Assembly (NCBI GenBank): GCA_900315315.1 | Contig: OMYT01000003.1 | Span: 48,958 to 112,957, forward strand | Origin: an uncultured Eubacteriales bacterium | GTDB taxonomy: Bacteria > Bacillota > Clostridia > Christensenellales > Aristaeellaceae | Direction: 5' to 3' | DNA: 64,000 bases | In this document: positions 44,165 to 52,470 of the stretch, piece after piece | Position numbering within the stretch: the stretch's first letter is position 1 | How the letters are laid out: every line of letters starts with the position of its first letter | Notes under the pieces: model-generated | What the model saw: the letters and a program-made list of their open reading frames with translations, nothing else | The model's database searches: none | Told to the model about the DNA's origin: nothing | Position numbers and translations under genes: made by a program

Positions 44165-44691
44165 AAAGATCAAAGATTGCGGCGTTAATCGCATTGCTGC
44201 TGGCCCTGGTGCTGGTGCTCGGCAGCTGCGGGGCGGCGGACACGACGGCAAAAAAGAAAAAGCAGGAAAACGCTCAGCCGACGGCGGTCGTGACGGAAGC
44301 GCCTGCCGCGACGGAAGCACCTGAGGCGACGGAGGCCCCGGAGGAAACGGGCCCCATCATCGAGCCGCAGGCGATCGCGGACTACATTTTCGAGCACGGG
44401 GAACTGCCGCCGAACTTCATCACGAAGAAGGAAGCCCAGGCTCTGGGCTGGGACAGCAGCTGGAACTATGTCAGCGACGTGGCGCCGGGCATGAGCATCG
44501 GCGGGGACAAATTCGGGAATTACGAAGGGAATCTGCCGCAGGTGCAAGGGCGGAAGTACTACGAGTGCGACTGCTGGTACACCGGCGGTAAGCGGAACGC
44601 GTACCGGATCATCTATTCAAACGACGGGCATGTGTGGTATACGGAAGACCACTACAATACGTTTACGGAAATGGAGCCGAGTAATAAATAG
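44161..44691 (+). CDS. Barnase-like ribonuclease, predicted lipoprotein
   Basis: The 176-residue protein has a signal peptide with lipobox LGSC (lipidated Cys23), a Thr/Glu/Ala/Pro linker (about 38-62) and a C-terminal guanyl-preferring ribonuclease domain like barnase. The match to barnase is clear: ITKKEAQALGW, DVAPGMSIGGDKFGN and the last 45 residues. All catalytic positions are kept: Glu135 (barnase Glu73), Arg145 (Arg83), Arg149 (Arg87) and His164 (His102). Tyr165 matches Tyr103. A barstar-like inhibitor gene is not visible in this window. Surface tethering suggests a role in RNA degradation outside the cell or in competition. The gene overlaps rlmH by four bases. Confidence 0.93.
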   Translation: MKRSKIAALIALLLALVLVLGSCGAADTTAKKKKQENAQPTAVVTEAPAATEAPEATEAPEETGPIIEPQAIADYIFEHGELPPNFITKKEAQALGWDSSWNYVSDVAPGMSIGGDKFGNYEGNLPQVQGRKYYECDCWYTGGKRNAYRIIYSNDGHVWYTEDHYNTFTEMEPSNK

Positions 44692-44720
44692 GGGACTTTC
44701 CGATCGCCTGAAAAGCGTGT
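44692..44720. repeat. TTTCCGATC-loop repeat, degenerate copy 3
   Basis: GGGGAC-TTTCCGATC-GCCTGA keeps the loop of the family, but the stem pairs only at AGG/CCT. It fills the gap between the ribonuclease and the peptidoglycan-binding lipoprotein genes. Confidence 0.5.
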
Positions 44721-44734
44721 GAGGAGGAGACGGG

Positions 44735-47032
44735 ATGAAGAGGATCCTGAAGATTGCGGGACTGGCGGCGATGCTGGCACTGTGCCTCATCCTGACAGGC
44801 TGCTACAACGCGCCGGACGACGTGAACACCGGATCGACCACCGACCCGGGGAACGCGCTGCCTTTCCAGACGCTGGCCCCGACGGCCACGGTGGAGGTGA
44901 CGCCGGACACGATCGTGATCGAGACGCAGAATATCTTCGGCGGCGAGACATTGGGCATCCAGACGGAGACGCCCACCCCGCCCGGCGGCGGAGCGAGCGG
45001 ATGGAACGACTGGGGCACGGTGCAGGACGGGACAACGCCGACCCCGAACCCGACCAGCAGCGTGATTGTCTTTGACAACGTGACGGTGACGCCGCCGGAC
45101 GGCGCGACGATCGAGGTCGTGACGACGGCGCCGGAAACGCCGGAACCGACGGCGGCGCCGGTCACCCCGACGCCGACCCCGCCGAGCCTGCAGCGCGGCT
45201 TCACGGGCAGCGAGGCGGTGCGCGCGGTGCAGAAGCGGCTGAAGGAACTGGGCTACTACAAGGGAAGCGCGGACGGCGACTTTGGCCCGGCGACGGAGGC
45301 GGCCGTGAAAGCCTTCCAGAAGGCGAACGGCCTGACCGCAGACGGCAAGGTCGGGAAGCAGACGCTGGCGAAGATGAACGCGAAGACGGCGATCAGCAAC
45401 AAATCAGGCCACGCCGTGACGGAGAAACCGAAGACGACGACGGCCCCGAAGAAGACCCAGAAACCCACCCAGAAGCCCACCGCGACCCCGAACCTGAGCA
45501 AGGATTACTACCTGGACATCGGGGCGAAGGGCAAGAAGGTCGAAACGCTGCAGCGCCGGCTGATCGAGCTGGGCTGGCTGAGCGGCCGGGTGACGGGCAA
45601 ATATGACGAGGACACCGCGGCGGCGGTCATGGCCTTCCAGCGGAAGACGAAGGGCCTGTGGGAGGACGGCATCGCCGGTCCGGACACGCTGCAGGCGCTG
45701 TATTCCTCGAACGCCGCCAGGAACGGCTCCTCCAAATCGAACGGATCGGGCAGCTCGGGCAGCAGTGGCAGCTCCTCTAGCAGTTCGTCAGGCTCGTCCA
45801 GCAGCAAACCGGACACCCTCGAAAGGGGCAGCACCGGGAGCGAAGTGCGCAGGCTGCAACAGAAGCTGAAGGACCTGGGCTATCTGAGCGGGAGCGTGGA
45901 CGGCAGTTTCGGTGTGGCGACGGAGGCGGCGGTGATCGCCTTCCAGAAAAACAACAACCTGACGGCGGACGGCAAGGCCGGCACCGCCACCCAGAGCAAG
46001 CTCTACAGCGGAACTGCGCGGAAGGCCACGGGCAACGCGGCGAAGATCGACACAGGCAGCAGCTCCGGAAGCAGCTCAAGCAGCAGTTCGAACAGTTCGG
46101 GAAAGAGCTCTTCGGGCAGCAGTTCGAGCAGCTCCAGCAGCTCGAGCAGTTCAAACAACTCCGGCAGCAGTTCGGGAAAGAGTTCATCCGGCAGCAGCTC
46201 CGGAAGCAGTTCAGGCAGTTCAAGCAGCTCAAACAATTCGAGCAGCTCAAGTAACTTCACCAGCTCCAGCAGCTCAAGCAGTTCAAACAGCTCCGGCAGC
46301 AGTTCGAGCAGCGAGCCCGCGACGGTGAACAACAGCGGGCGGGACACGAAGGACATCGCCTCCACCGGCTATGTGACCCTGGAAAACGGCACGGAGAGCG
46401 AGCAGGTGAGGACGCTGCAGAAGCGCCTGAAGGACCTGGGATACTACAACGGCACCGTGGACGGCCGCTACGGCGAGGGAACGCAGGCGGCGGTCATGGC
46501 CTTCCAGCTGCGGAACAACCTGACGGTGGACGGCAAGGCCGGCCCGGCGACGCAGCGCGTGCTGTACGGCTCAAGGTCGAACATCACTTACGCCTCGATG
46601 TATGAGGGAGAGGAAGGCACCTCGGTCAAGAACCTGCAGTACACCCTCTACGAGCTGGGATACTACGACGGGGCCATCGACGGAAAGTACGGCCAGACGA
46701 CGGCGGACGCGGTGCGGGCCTTCCAGATGGAGAACCATCTGGACCAGGTGGACGGCATCGCGGGAAGCAAGACGCTGAGCAAGCTCTATTCCGCCGACGC
46801 GATCGCAGCGACGGCCTCGAACATGGACTACGACACGGCGAAGGCCGGCGACAAGAACGACCTGGTGGTGCAGATCCAGGACTGCCTGGTGCAGCTGGGA
46901 TTTCTGGACGCGATCACGGGAGAGTATGACGACGCAACCGTGGCGGCCGTGAAATCCTTCCAGTCCGCCAACGGCCTGACCCCCGACGGCAAATGCGGCA
47001 ACCTGACTCTGCAAGTTCTGTTTGGATATTAA
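44735..47032 (+). CDS. Lipoprotein with six peptidoglycan-binding repeats and a Ser/Gly linker
   Basis: The 765-residue protein has a lipoprotein signal (lipobox LTGC, Cys23) and a Thr/Pro-rich linker to about residue 150. Six PG_binding_1 domains follow, each with the xxLQxxLxxLGYYxGxxDGxxGxxT...AVxAFQ pattern, near 152, 253, 360, 545, 617 and 695. Between domains three and four lies a Ser/Gly/Asn stretch of about 110 residues, encoded by degenerate AGC/TCx codons and prone to slippage. No catalytic domain is present, so it is probably a structural wall-binding protein that tethers membrane to peptidoglycan. AGGAGGAG precedes the ATG. Confidence 0.9.
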   Translation: MKRILKIAGLAAMLALCLILTGCYNAPDDVNTGSTTDPGNALPFQTLAPTATVEVTPDTIVIETQNIFGGETLGIQTETPTPPGGGASGWNDWGTVQDGTTPTPNPTSSVIVFDNVTVTPPDGATIEVVTTAPETPEPTAAPVTPTPTPPSLQRGFTGSEAVRAVQKRLKELGYYKGSADGDFGPATEAAVKAFQKANGLTADGKVGKQTLAKMNAKTAISNKSGHAVTEKPKTTTAPKKTQKPTQKPTATPNLSKDYYLDIGAKGKKVETLQRRLIELGWLSGRVTGKYDEDTAAAVMAFQRKTKGLWEDGIAGPDTLQALYSSNAARNGSSKSNGSGSSGSSGSSSSSSSGSSSSKPDTLERGSTGSEVRRLQQKLKDLGYLSGSVDGSFGVATEAAVIAFQKNNNLTADGKAGTATQSKLYSGTARKATGNAAKIDTGSSSGSSSSSSSNSSGKSSSGSSSSSSSSSSSSNNSGSSSGKSSSGSSSGSSSGSSSSSNNSSSSSNFTSSSSSSSSNSSGSSSSSEPATVNNSGRDTKDIASTGYVTLENGTESEQVRTLQKRLKDLGYYNGTVDGRYGEGTQAAVMAFQLRNNLTVDGKAGPATQRVLYGSRSNITYASMYEGEEGTSVKNLQYTLYELGYYDGAIDGKYGQTTADAVRAFQMENHLDQVDGIAGSKTLSKLYSADAIAATASNMDYDTAKAGDKNDLVVQIQDCLVQLGFLDAITGEYDDATVAAVKSFQSANGLTPDGKCGNLTLQVLFGY

Positions 47033-47061
47033 TCCCCGTAACAGCCGAGAGACCCCGCCCC

Positions 47062-47180
47062 GGTGTCATCCCGAGCGAGTGGGGGTTCGTAGCGCCCGGA
47101 AAACGAGCCAGTGTGCTCGTTTTCAGCGGAGAACGGGCGGCAGCCCAGGGCAAATCTCCCTCGCAAACAGATTAAACCCC
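47062..47180. repeat. TCATCCCGAGC dispersed repeat, copy 1, with inserted hairpin
   Basis: GTGTCATCCCGAGCGA at the left and ATCTCCCTCGCAAACAGATT at the right enclose an insert. The insert has stem GAAAACGAGC (47099-47108) with GCTCGTTTTC (47115-47124), inside an outer stem CGCCCG/CGGGCG (47093-47098, 47134-47139). Copy 7 at 58451 has the same design with a different inner stem. Confidence 0.75.
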
Positions 47181-47192
47181 TAAACTACATTT

Positions 47193-48371
47193 ATGAGAGT
47201 AACAAAAACCCCCCTCGCCATCCTCCTCCTATGCATCTCCCTCGCCCTCCCCGCCCTGACCTCCTCAACCCCCGACTCCGGAATCACCCGCTGCCTGATA
47301 CTTGGCTTTGACCGCTTTGTGACGATGCCCTCCACGGGCCACGCCTCGGCCAACAACACCGAAACCATGGCGGCGCTGCTGGAGGACTTCCTGCCGGGCG
47401 AAAAGCAGATCACGATTCACGTGGACGGCCCGGGAAGCATCAACGGCTTTGAGGAACTGATCCGGGAAACCTTCGCGGGCGCCCGGGAGGAAGACACGGC
47501 GCTGATCTACCTGAGCACCCACGGGATAAGCGCGCCGGGGGTGCCGGGCGGCATGGCCCTGCTGGTCTCCGACGGGGAAGCGGAAGAAAGGCTGACGCCG
47601 GAGAAACTGCGCGAACTGCTCGACGGAATCCCGGGAAAGAAGATCCTGATGGCGGACGCGTGCCGGAGCGGCGCGCTGATCGGCCGGGGAAAAACAGCCG
47701 GCAGGGACTTTTTCGATGACGACCACTACCGGGCCCTGGTCTCCGCGGGAGCGGAGGAGGACAGCTGGTTCTGGAGCGCGGAGGAGGACGAATACACCGG
47801 CACGGGATACTTTACGGAAGCGCTGGACAGCGCCCTGCGGGCCAGCGACCCGCAGCAGATCGACCCGGACGGGGACGGGATGGTGAGCCTGAAGGAACTG
47901 ACGGGGCGCCTGCGGGAGATCCACGGGGCCTCGACGGTCTACAGCCGGCCGGAGGAGGACGATGAATCGCTCTTCATCCTGCCGCAGGACCGGAAAGCCG
48001 GCGGGAAACTGCGGGGTGTGCAGTTTGACCCGGTGGAAAGGGACGGCGACAGCCTGACGCTGAAGTTCCGCTTCCGGGCGGAAGAACAGGTGCGGCTGAC
48101 CTACCAGCTGGTGCCGAGCCGGAACGGAAAATGGGACTTTGAACACGCGGTCAAAATGCCGGACCGCGAGCGGACAGGCCTGATCCGCGGGCTGGTGAGC
48201 CCGGGGGAAAAGGAACGGACGATCCGCCTGAGCCCGGAGAGCCTGGGCGAGGACGGAAAGGCGCTGCTGCAGATCATTTCCCTGCGGGGAGAGGAGCAGC
48301 GCCCCGCCGCCGAAGCCGGCTGCGTAATTGAAATTGTCCCCCCCGGGCAGGAAAATTTGGAAGGCAAATAG
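47193..48371 (+). CDS. Secreted caspase-like cysteine protease (C14 family)
   Basis: The 392-residue protein has a signal peptide (TPLAILLLCISLALPALTSS). A caspase-fold domain lies at about 32-265. The catalytic pair is visible as His110 in LIYLSTHGIS and Cys157 in ILMADACRSGA. An acidic loop and an EF-hand-like DPDGDGMVSLKEL stretch (near 227-239) may bind calcium, which many metacaspases need. The C-terminal region (about 270-392) looks beta-rich and is not recognised. Secreted bacterial C14 proteases such as clostripain relatives act outside the cell. It is flanked by dispersed repeats on both sides. Confidence 0.85.
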   Translation: MRVTKTPLAILLLCISLALPALTSSTPDSGITRCLILGFDRFVTMPSTGHASANNTETMAALLEDFLPGEKQITIHVDGPGSINGFEELIRETFAGAREEDTALIYLSTHGISAPGVPGGMALLVSDGEAEERLTPEKLRELLDGIPGKKILMADACRSGALIGRGKTAGRDFFDDDHYRALVSAGAEEDSWFWSAEEDEYTGTGYFTEALDSALRASDPQQIDPDGDGMVSLKELTGRLREIHGASTVYSRPEEDDESLFILPQDRKAGGKLRGVQFDPVERDGDSLTLKFRFRAEEQVRLTYQLVPSRNGKWDFEHAVKMPDRERTGLIRGLVSPGEKERTIRLSPESLGEDGKALLQIISLRGEEQRPAAEAGCVIEIVPPGQENLEGK

Positions 48372-48440
48372 AAAATTTTAAGGTACGGGATTTTGAAGGA
48401 ATTCAGAATTCTGGATTGTCAGACGAAGGGAATGCCTCCC

Positions 48441-48575
48441 GTTGTCATCTCGAGCGAAGTCGAGAGATCTCCCTCGCAATCAGATAATCCCCCTAACAGT
48501 AGCGCATCCCCCCTTCGTGTCATCCCGACCGAAGTGGAGGGATCTCCCTCGCAATCAGATTAAACCCCGTAACAT
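48441..48575. repeat. TCATCCCGAGC dispersed repeats, copies 2 and 3
   Basis: Two copies (about 48441-48485 and 48516-48575) share the core GTCATCYCGASCGAAGTSGAG-GATCTCCCTCGCAATCAGAT. The centre GAGGGATCTCCCTC is palindromic. They fill the 240-base gap between the caspase-like gene and the Mrp ATPase gene, where I see no other feature except a small palindrome GAATTCAGAATTC near 48400. Confidence 0.8.
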
Positions 48576-48614
48576 GAGATAACCCCCCAAAAACTAAACC
48601 AAGAGGTGAATCCA

Positions 48615-49457
48615 ATGTCAGAATGTACACATGATTGCTCTACCTGCGGAGCGGACTGCGCAAGCCGCAACCAGCCGGAAAGCCTGCTGGAGCCCCAGAA
48701 CGCCCAGAGCAACGTAAAGAAAGTCATCGCCGTCATGAGCGGCAAGGGCGGCGTCGGCAAGAGCCTGGTAACGAGCCTGCTGGCCGTGCTGACGAGGCGG
48801 AACGGCTTCCAGACCGCGGTGCTGGACGCGGACATCACGGGCCCCTCGATCCCGAAGATCTTCGGCGTGAAGGACAAGGCGATGGGCACGGTGGACGGGA
48901 TCCTGCCGGCAGAAACGAAGACGGGCATCAAGCTGATGAGCGTAAACCTCCTGCTGGAGAACGACACCGACCCGGTGATCTGGCGCGGGGCGCTGATCGC
49001 GGGAACGGTGAAGCAGTTCTGGACGGACGTGGTCTGGGGCGACGTGGACTATATGTTCGTGGATATGCCTCCGGGAACGGGCGACGTGCCGCTGACGGTG
49101 TTCCAGAGCCTGCCGGTGGACGGGATCATCATCGTGACGAGCCCGCAGGAGCTGGTGGGGATGATCGTCGAGAAGGCCGTGAACATGGCGAGGATGATGA
49201 ACATCCCGGTGATCGGCATCGTGGAGAACATGAGCTGGGTTTCCTGCCCGGACTGCGGCAAGAAGATTTATCCCTTCGGCGAAAGCCAGACGGCCAAGGT
49301 CGCCATGAGCCAGGGGCTCCCGCTGCTGGCGCAGCTGCCGATCGCCCCGGACCTCGCGAAGGAATGCGACACGGGAGTCATTGAGCTCTTCAACGAAGAC
49401 TGGCTTGACGCAACAGTAAGAGCCGTCGAAGACTGCCCGAAGAAAATCCAGAAATAA
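48615..49457 (+). CDS. mrp: Mrp/NBP35-family ATPase, iron-sulfur cluster carrier
   Basis: The 280-residue ATPase binds and delivers iron-sulfur clusters. The deviant Walker A motif MSGKGGVGKSLVTSLLAV starts near residue 40. An N-terminal Cys cluster (ECTHDCSTCGADC) and a CxxC in SCPDCGKKIYPFG are the likely cluster ligands. The switch segment VDMPPGTGDVPLTVFQSLPVDG is typical. AAGAGGTG precedes the ATG at 48615; a GTG nine bases upstream is less likely. Repeats lie on both sides, and it appears to be a single-gene unit. Confidence 0.93.
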   Translation: MSECTHDCSTCGADCASRNQPESLLEPQNAQSNVKKVIAVMSGKGGVGKSLVTSLLAVLTRRNGFQTAVLDADITGPSIPKIFGVKDKAMGTVDGILPAETKTGIKLMSVNLLLENDTDPVIWRGALIAGTVKQFWTDVVWGDVDYMFVDMPPGTGDVPLTVFQSLPVDGIIIVTSPQELVGMIVEKAVNMARMMNIPVIGIVENMSWVSCPDCGKKIYPFGESQTAKVAMSQGLPLLAQLPIAPDLAKECDTGVIELFNEDWLDATVRAVEDCPKKIQK

Positions 49458-49466
49458 GACCGCCCC

Positions 49467-49680
49467 CGTGTCATCCCGAGCGAAGTCGAGGGATCTCCCT
49501 CGCAATCAGATTAAACCCCGTAACATGCGAAAATCCCCCTCCCGTGTCACCCCGACCGAAGTGGAGGGATCTCCCTCGCAATCAGATTAAACTCCGCATC
49601 AGTAGTGCATCCCCCCTTCGTGTCATCCCGAGCGAAGTCGAGGGATCTCCCTCGCAATCAGATTAAACCCCGTAACATCC
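49467..49680. repeat. TCATCCCGAGC dispersed repeats, copies 4, 5 and 6 in tandem
   Basis: Three copies (49467-49526, 49542-49592, 49619-49680) form an array with a period of about 75 bases. Each has GTCAYCCCGASCGAAGTSGAG followed by GGATCTCCCTCGCAATCAGA and a TTAAACYCCG tail. Copies 4 and 6 are almost identical. The array occupies nearly the whole 256-base gap. Confidence 0.82.
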
Positions 49681-49713
49681 ATAAATCCTAATTCTTCGAA
49701 AGGGGGCCGGAGG

Positions 49714-50907
49714 TTGGCCAGGGGAAACCAAAACATCAACGACCAGCTGTACCGGCCCAGAAGCCGGAACGCGGCCGAAAACCCGCGGGAGAGCGCGGAA
49801 CAGAGCCGGAAGCGGCAGATCCGAAGCTGGATCATCCTGGTGGCGGTGGTGCTGGCCGTGCTGCTGGGATTCCACTTCCTGCGGCGGTACGGCAAGGGCA
49901 AGGAAATCGGCATGAACCAGCTGCCATGCTACGCAAGCCAGAACGTGACGCCGTTCCGGGACGGCATGGTCTACTATGACGGGGCGTCAATCCACCACCT
50001 GAGCAGCACGGGCACGATCCGCTGGAGCTTTCCGGCGGGGGAGGGCATGAAGTTCTGCGTGGGCCCGGCGCACCTGGCCGTGTGGGGCGGGACGCAGCTG
50101 TATCTGGTGGACCAGGACGGGAAAGCCACGTACAACGAGAGCCTGGAGGCGCAGGTGCAGTTTGCCCGGGTGGGCGAGCGGTACGCGGCGGTCGTCATCG
50201 GCGACGATACGGACCCGAAGCTGATCGTGAAGGACATGAAGGGCGCGCAGGTGGACGCGGAAGCGGACGCCTTCAGCGGCCTGATGATGCTGGACACGGG
50301 CTTCTACGGCGAGCAGGGCGAGTATCTGTGGACGCTTTCGCTGGACATCTACGGCACGGCGCCGAACACGATCCTGAACACCTTCCAGGTCGGGAAGATG
50401 AATACGGGCGAGGTTTCGCTGGGCGAGGCGCTGACCTACAAGGTGCTGTACGAGAACGCGAAGCTGCGCGTGTTCACCACAAGGCAGGTGTACACGTACG
50501 ACTACAAGTGCGTGCAGGACACGAACGCGACGATGCTGGTCTACGGATGGAAGCTGATCGACGCGGATATCCCGGAGCGGGGGCGAGCCAAGATGCTCCT
50601 GGCCCCGACGAGCCAGACCTCCAGCGCGCAGATGATTACGGAGCTGCGGGTGCTCGAAGGGATGGACGACAAGCGGTACACGCTGCCGACCACCTGCGTG
50701 GGCGCCAACATCTGGCACGGAAACATCTACGCGGTGTCGGCGGACTATGTCTACAGGGCCGACGTGAACAGCCAGCGGTTCTTCGGCTACAAGATTCCCG
50801 CACCCGAGGGGGCCAGCATCACGGCCTTCTACGGGATTACGGATGACGGGAGAATGCTGCTGGCGTCAGGCGAGACAATGTATTCAATGTCTCTGCCTGA
50901 AAGGTAA
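49714..50907 (+). CDS. DUF5711-like single-span membrane protein
   Basis: The 397-residue protein has a charged N-terminus, one membrane helix (IRSWIILVAVVLAVLLGFHFLRRY, about 35-58) and a large extracellular domain. That domain is made of beta-rich repeats, like the pyrrolo-quinoline-type propeller found in DUF5711 proteins (IRWSFPAGEGMKFCVGPAHLAVW and similar). Translation seems to start at a TTG seven bases after AGGGGG. The function of the family is not known. It is followed by the TTTCCGATC repeat and proS. Confidence 0.72.
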   Translation: MARGNQNINDQLYRPRSRNAAENPRESAEQSRKRQIRSWIILVAVVLAVLLGFHFLRRYGKGKEIGMNQLPCYASQNVTPFRDGMVYYDGASIHHLSSTGTIRWSFPAGEGMKFCVGPAHLAVWGGTQLYLVDQDGKATYNESLEAQVQFARVGERYAAVVIGDDTDPKLIVKDMKGAQVDAEADAFSGLMMLDTGFYGEQGEYLWTLSLDIYGTAPNTILNTFQVGKMNTGEVSLGEALTYKVLYENAKLRVFTTRQVYTYDYKCVQDTNATMLVYGWKLIDADIPERGRAKMLLAPTSQTSSAQMITELRVLEGMDDKRYTLPTTCVGANIWHGNIYAVSADYVYRADVNSQRFFGYKIPAPEGASITAFYGITDDGRMLLASGETMYSMSLPER

Positions 50908-50911
50908 GGGG

Positions 50912-50965
50912 ATTTCGCGTCTGCGGACGCGACCAGGACTTTCCGATCGCCCTGGACCTTCGGTC
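50912..50965. repeat. TTTCCGATC-loop hairpin repeat, copy 4 (two hairpins)
   Basis: Hairpin one is GCGTC-TGCG-GACGC (50917-50930). Hairpin two is CCAGGAC-TTTCCGATC-GCCCTGG (50933-50955), with one mismatch, followed by ACCTTCGG. Relative to copy 2 the first stem has two paired base changes that keep the pairing. Confidence 0.78.
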
Positions 50966-50998
50966 AATAAAGTTTTTTGGATGAGAGGAAGTAGCACA

Positions 50999-52447
50999 AT
51001 GGCAAAGGACCAGAAACAGGAATTTGTAACCCACATCACTCCGCGGAGTGAGGACTTTTCCCAGTGGTACACGGATGTGATCAAGCAGACGGAGCTGTGC
51101 GACTACGCGCCGGTGCGCGGCTGCATGATCATCCGGCCCTACGGCTACGCGATCTGGGAGCGGATCCAGGCGGAGATGGACAAGCGGTTCAAGGAGACGG
51201 GAGCGGAGAACGTGTACTTCCCGATGCTGATCCCGGAGAGCCTGCTGCTGAAGGAGGCGGAGCACGTGGAAGGCTTCGCGCCGGAGGTGGCCTGGGTGAC
51301 CCAGGGAGGCACGGAGAAGCTGCAGGAGCGCCTGGCGGTGCGGCCGACGAGCGAGACGATCTTCTGCTCGATGTATTCGAAGTGGGTGCAGACCTGGCGG
51401 GACCTGCCGATGATGTACAACCAGTGGTGCTCCGTCATGCGCTGGGAGAAGGCGACGCGCCCCTTCCTTCGGACAAGCGAGTTCCTGTGGCAGGAAGGCC
51501 ACACGATCCACGCCACGGCGGAGGAAGCCGAGGAAGAGACCCTCAAAATGCTGGAGGTCTACCGCGAGGTGGCTGAGGACGTGCTGGCGCTGCCGGTCTA
51601 CGTCGGCCGCAAGAGCGACAAGGAAAAGTTTGCCGGCGCCCGGGCGACCTACTCCATGGAAGCGATGATGCAGGACGGCAAGGCGCTGCAGGCGGGCACG
51701 AGCCACAACTTCGGCACGAACTTCGCCGAGGCCTTCGACATCCAGTACCAGAGCAAGGAAGGCAAGCTCGAATACGTGCATGAGACCAGCTGGGGCGTGA
51801 GCACGCGGCTGATCGGCGCGCTGATCATGACCCACGGGGATGAGCGGGGCCTGCGGCTGCCGCCGAAGGTCGCCCCGATCCAGGCGGTGATCCTGCCCAT
51901 CGCGGCGCACAAGGGCGGCGTGATGGAGGCGTGCGAAAGCCTGTTCGCGGAGCTGAAGAAGGCCGGCTACCGGGTGAAGCTGGACGACCGCGACACGGTG
52001 AGCCCGGGATTCAAGTTCAACGACTGGGAACTGAAGGGCGTGCCGGTGCGGCTGGAGATCGGGCCGAGAGACCTCGAGAACGGCGTGGTCACGGTGTTCC
52101 GGCGGGATACGCTGGAGAAGTTCACGATGCCCCTCGAAGGTCTGAGCGAAAAGCTGGGCGGCCTGCTGGATGAAATCCAGAAGGGCCTGTATGAGCAGGC
52201 GAAGGCCTTCCGGGATGAGCGGACGGTGCAGGTCACGAACATGGACGAACTGAGCAAGGCCGTCGAAAACGGATTCGCGAAGGCCATGTGGTGCGGGGAC
52301 AGAGCCTGCGAGGACGAGATCAAGGAAAAGTTCAACGCCTCCAGCCGGAATATGCCCTTTGACCAGGCCGGAGCCCGCTTCGGCGACAAATGCGTCTGCT
52401 GCGGCAAACCCGCCGACAAGGTCATGTACTTTGCAAAGGCATACTAA
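50999..52447 (+). CDS. proS: Prolyl-tRNA synthetase, short (ProS type 3) form
   Basis: This class II enzyme charges tRNA-Pro in the cytoplasm. The 482-residue protein is of the archaeal/eukaryotic-like type without the editing insert of the long bacterial form. It starts with MAKDQKQEFVTHITPRSEDFSQWY. It shows motif 2 (SVMRWEKATRPFLRTSEFLWQEGHT) and a C-terminal zinc-type Cys set (MWCGDRACEDEIKEKF...CVCCGKPA). The ATG at 50999 follows GAGGAA and begins at the family N-terminus. A longer reading upstream spans the hairpin repeat and is not used. Confidence 0.96.
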   Translation: MAKDQKQEFVTHITPRSEDFSQWYTDVIKQTELCDYAPVRGCMIIRPYGYAIWERIQAEMDKRFKETGAENVYFPMLIPESLLLKEAEHVEGFAPEVAWVTQGGTEKLQERLAVRPTSETIFCSMYSKWVQTWRDLPMMYNQWCSVMRWEKATRPFLRTSEFLWQEGHTIHATAEEAEEETLKMLEVYREVAEDVLALPVYVGRKSDKEKFAGARATYSMEAMMQDGKALQAGTSHNFGTNFAEAFDIQYQSKEGKLEYVHETSWGVSTRLIGALIMTHGDERGLRLPPKVAPIQAVILPIAAHKGGVMEACESLFAELKKAGYRVKLDDRDTVSPGFKFNDWELKGVPVRLEIGPRDLENGVVTVFRRDTLEKFTMPLEGLSEKLGGLLDEIQKGLYEQAKAFRDERTVQVTNMDELSKAVENGFAKAMWCGDRACEDEIKEKFNASSRNMPFDQAGARFGDKCVCCGKPADKVMYFAKAY

Positions 52448-52470
52448 AAATATTTATCGGAGTGAAGCGA

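Noticed and set aside
46003-46365. Leu/Glu-rich minus-strand frame
   Set aside because: It is the complement of the Ser/Gly codon tract of the peptidoglycan-binding lipoprotein. The coiled-coil look is an artefact of the repeat.
49467-49680. Regularly spaced repeats that could suggest a CRISPR array
   Set aside because: Spacing is about 75 bases with related and not unique spacers, the repeat is long and imperfect, no cas gene is present, and the same unit occurs alone at other places.
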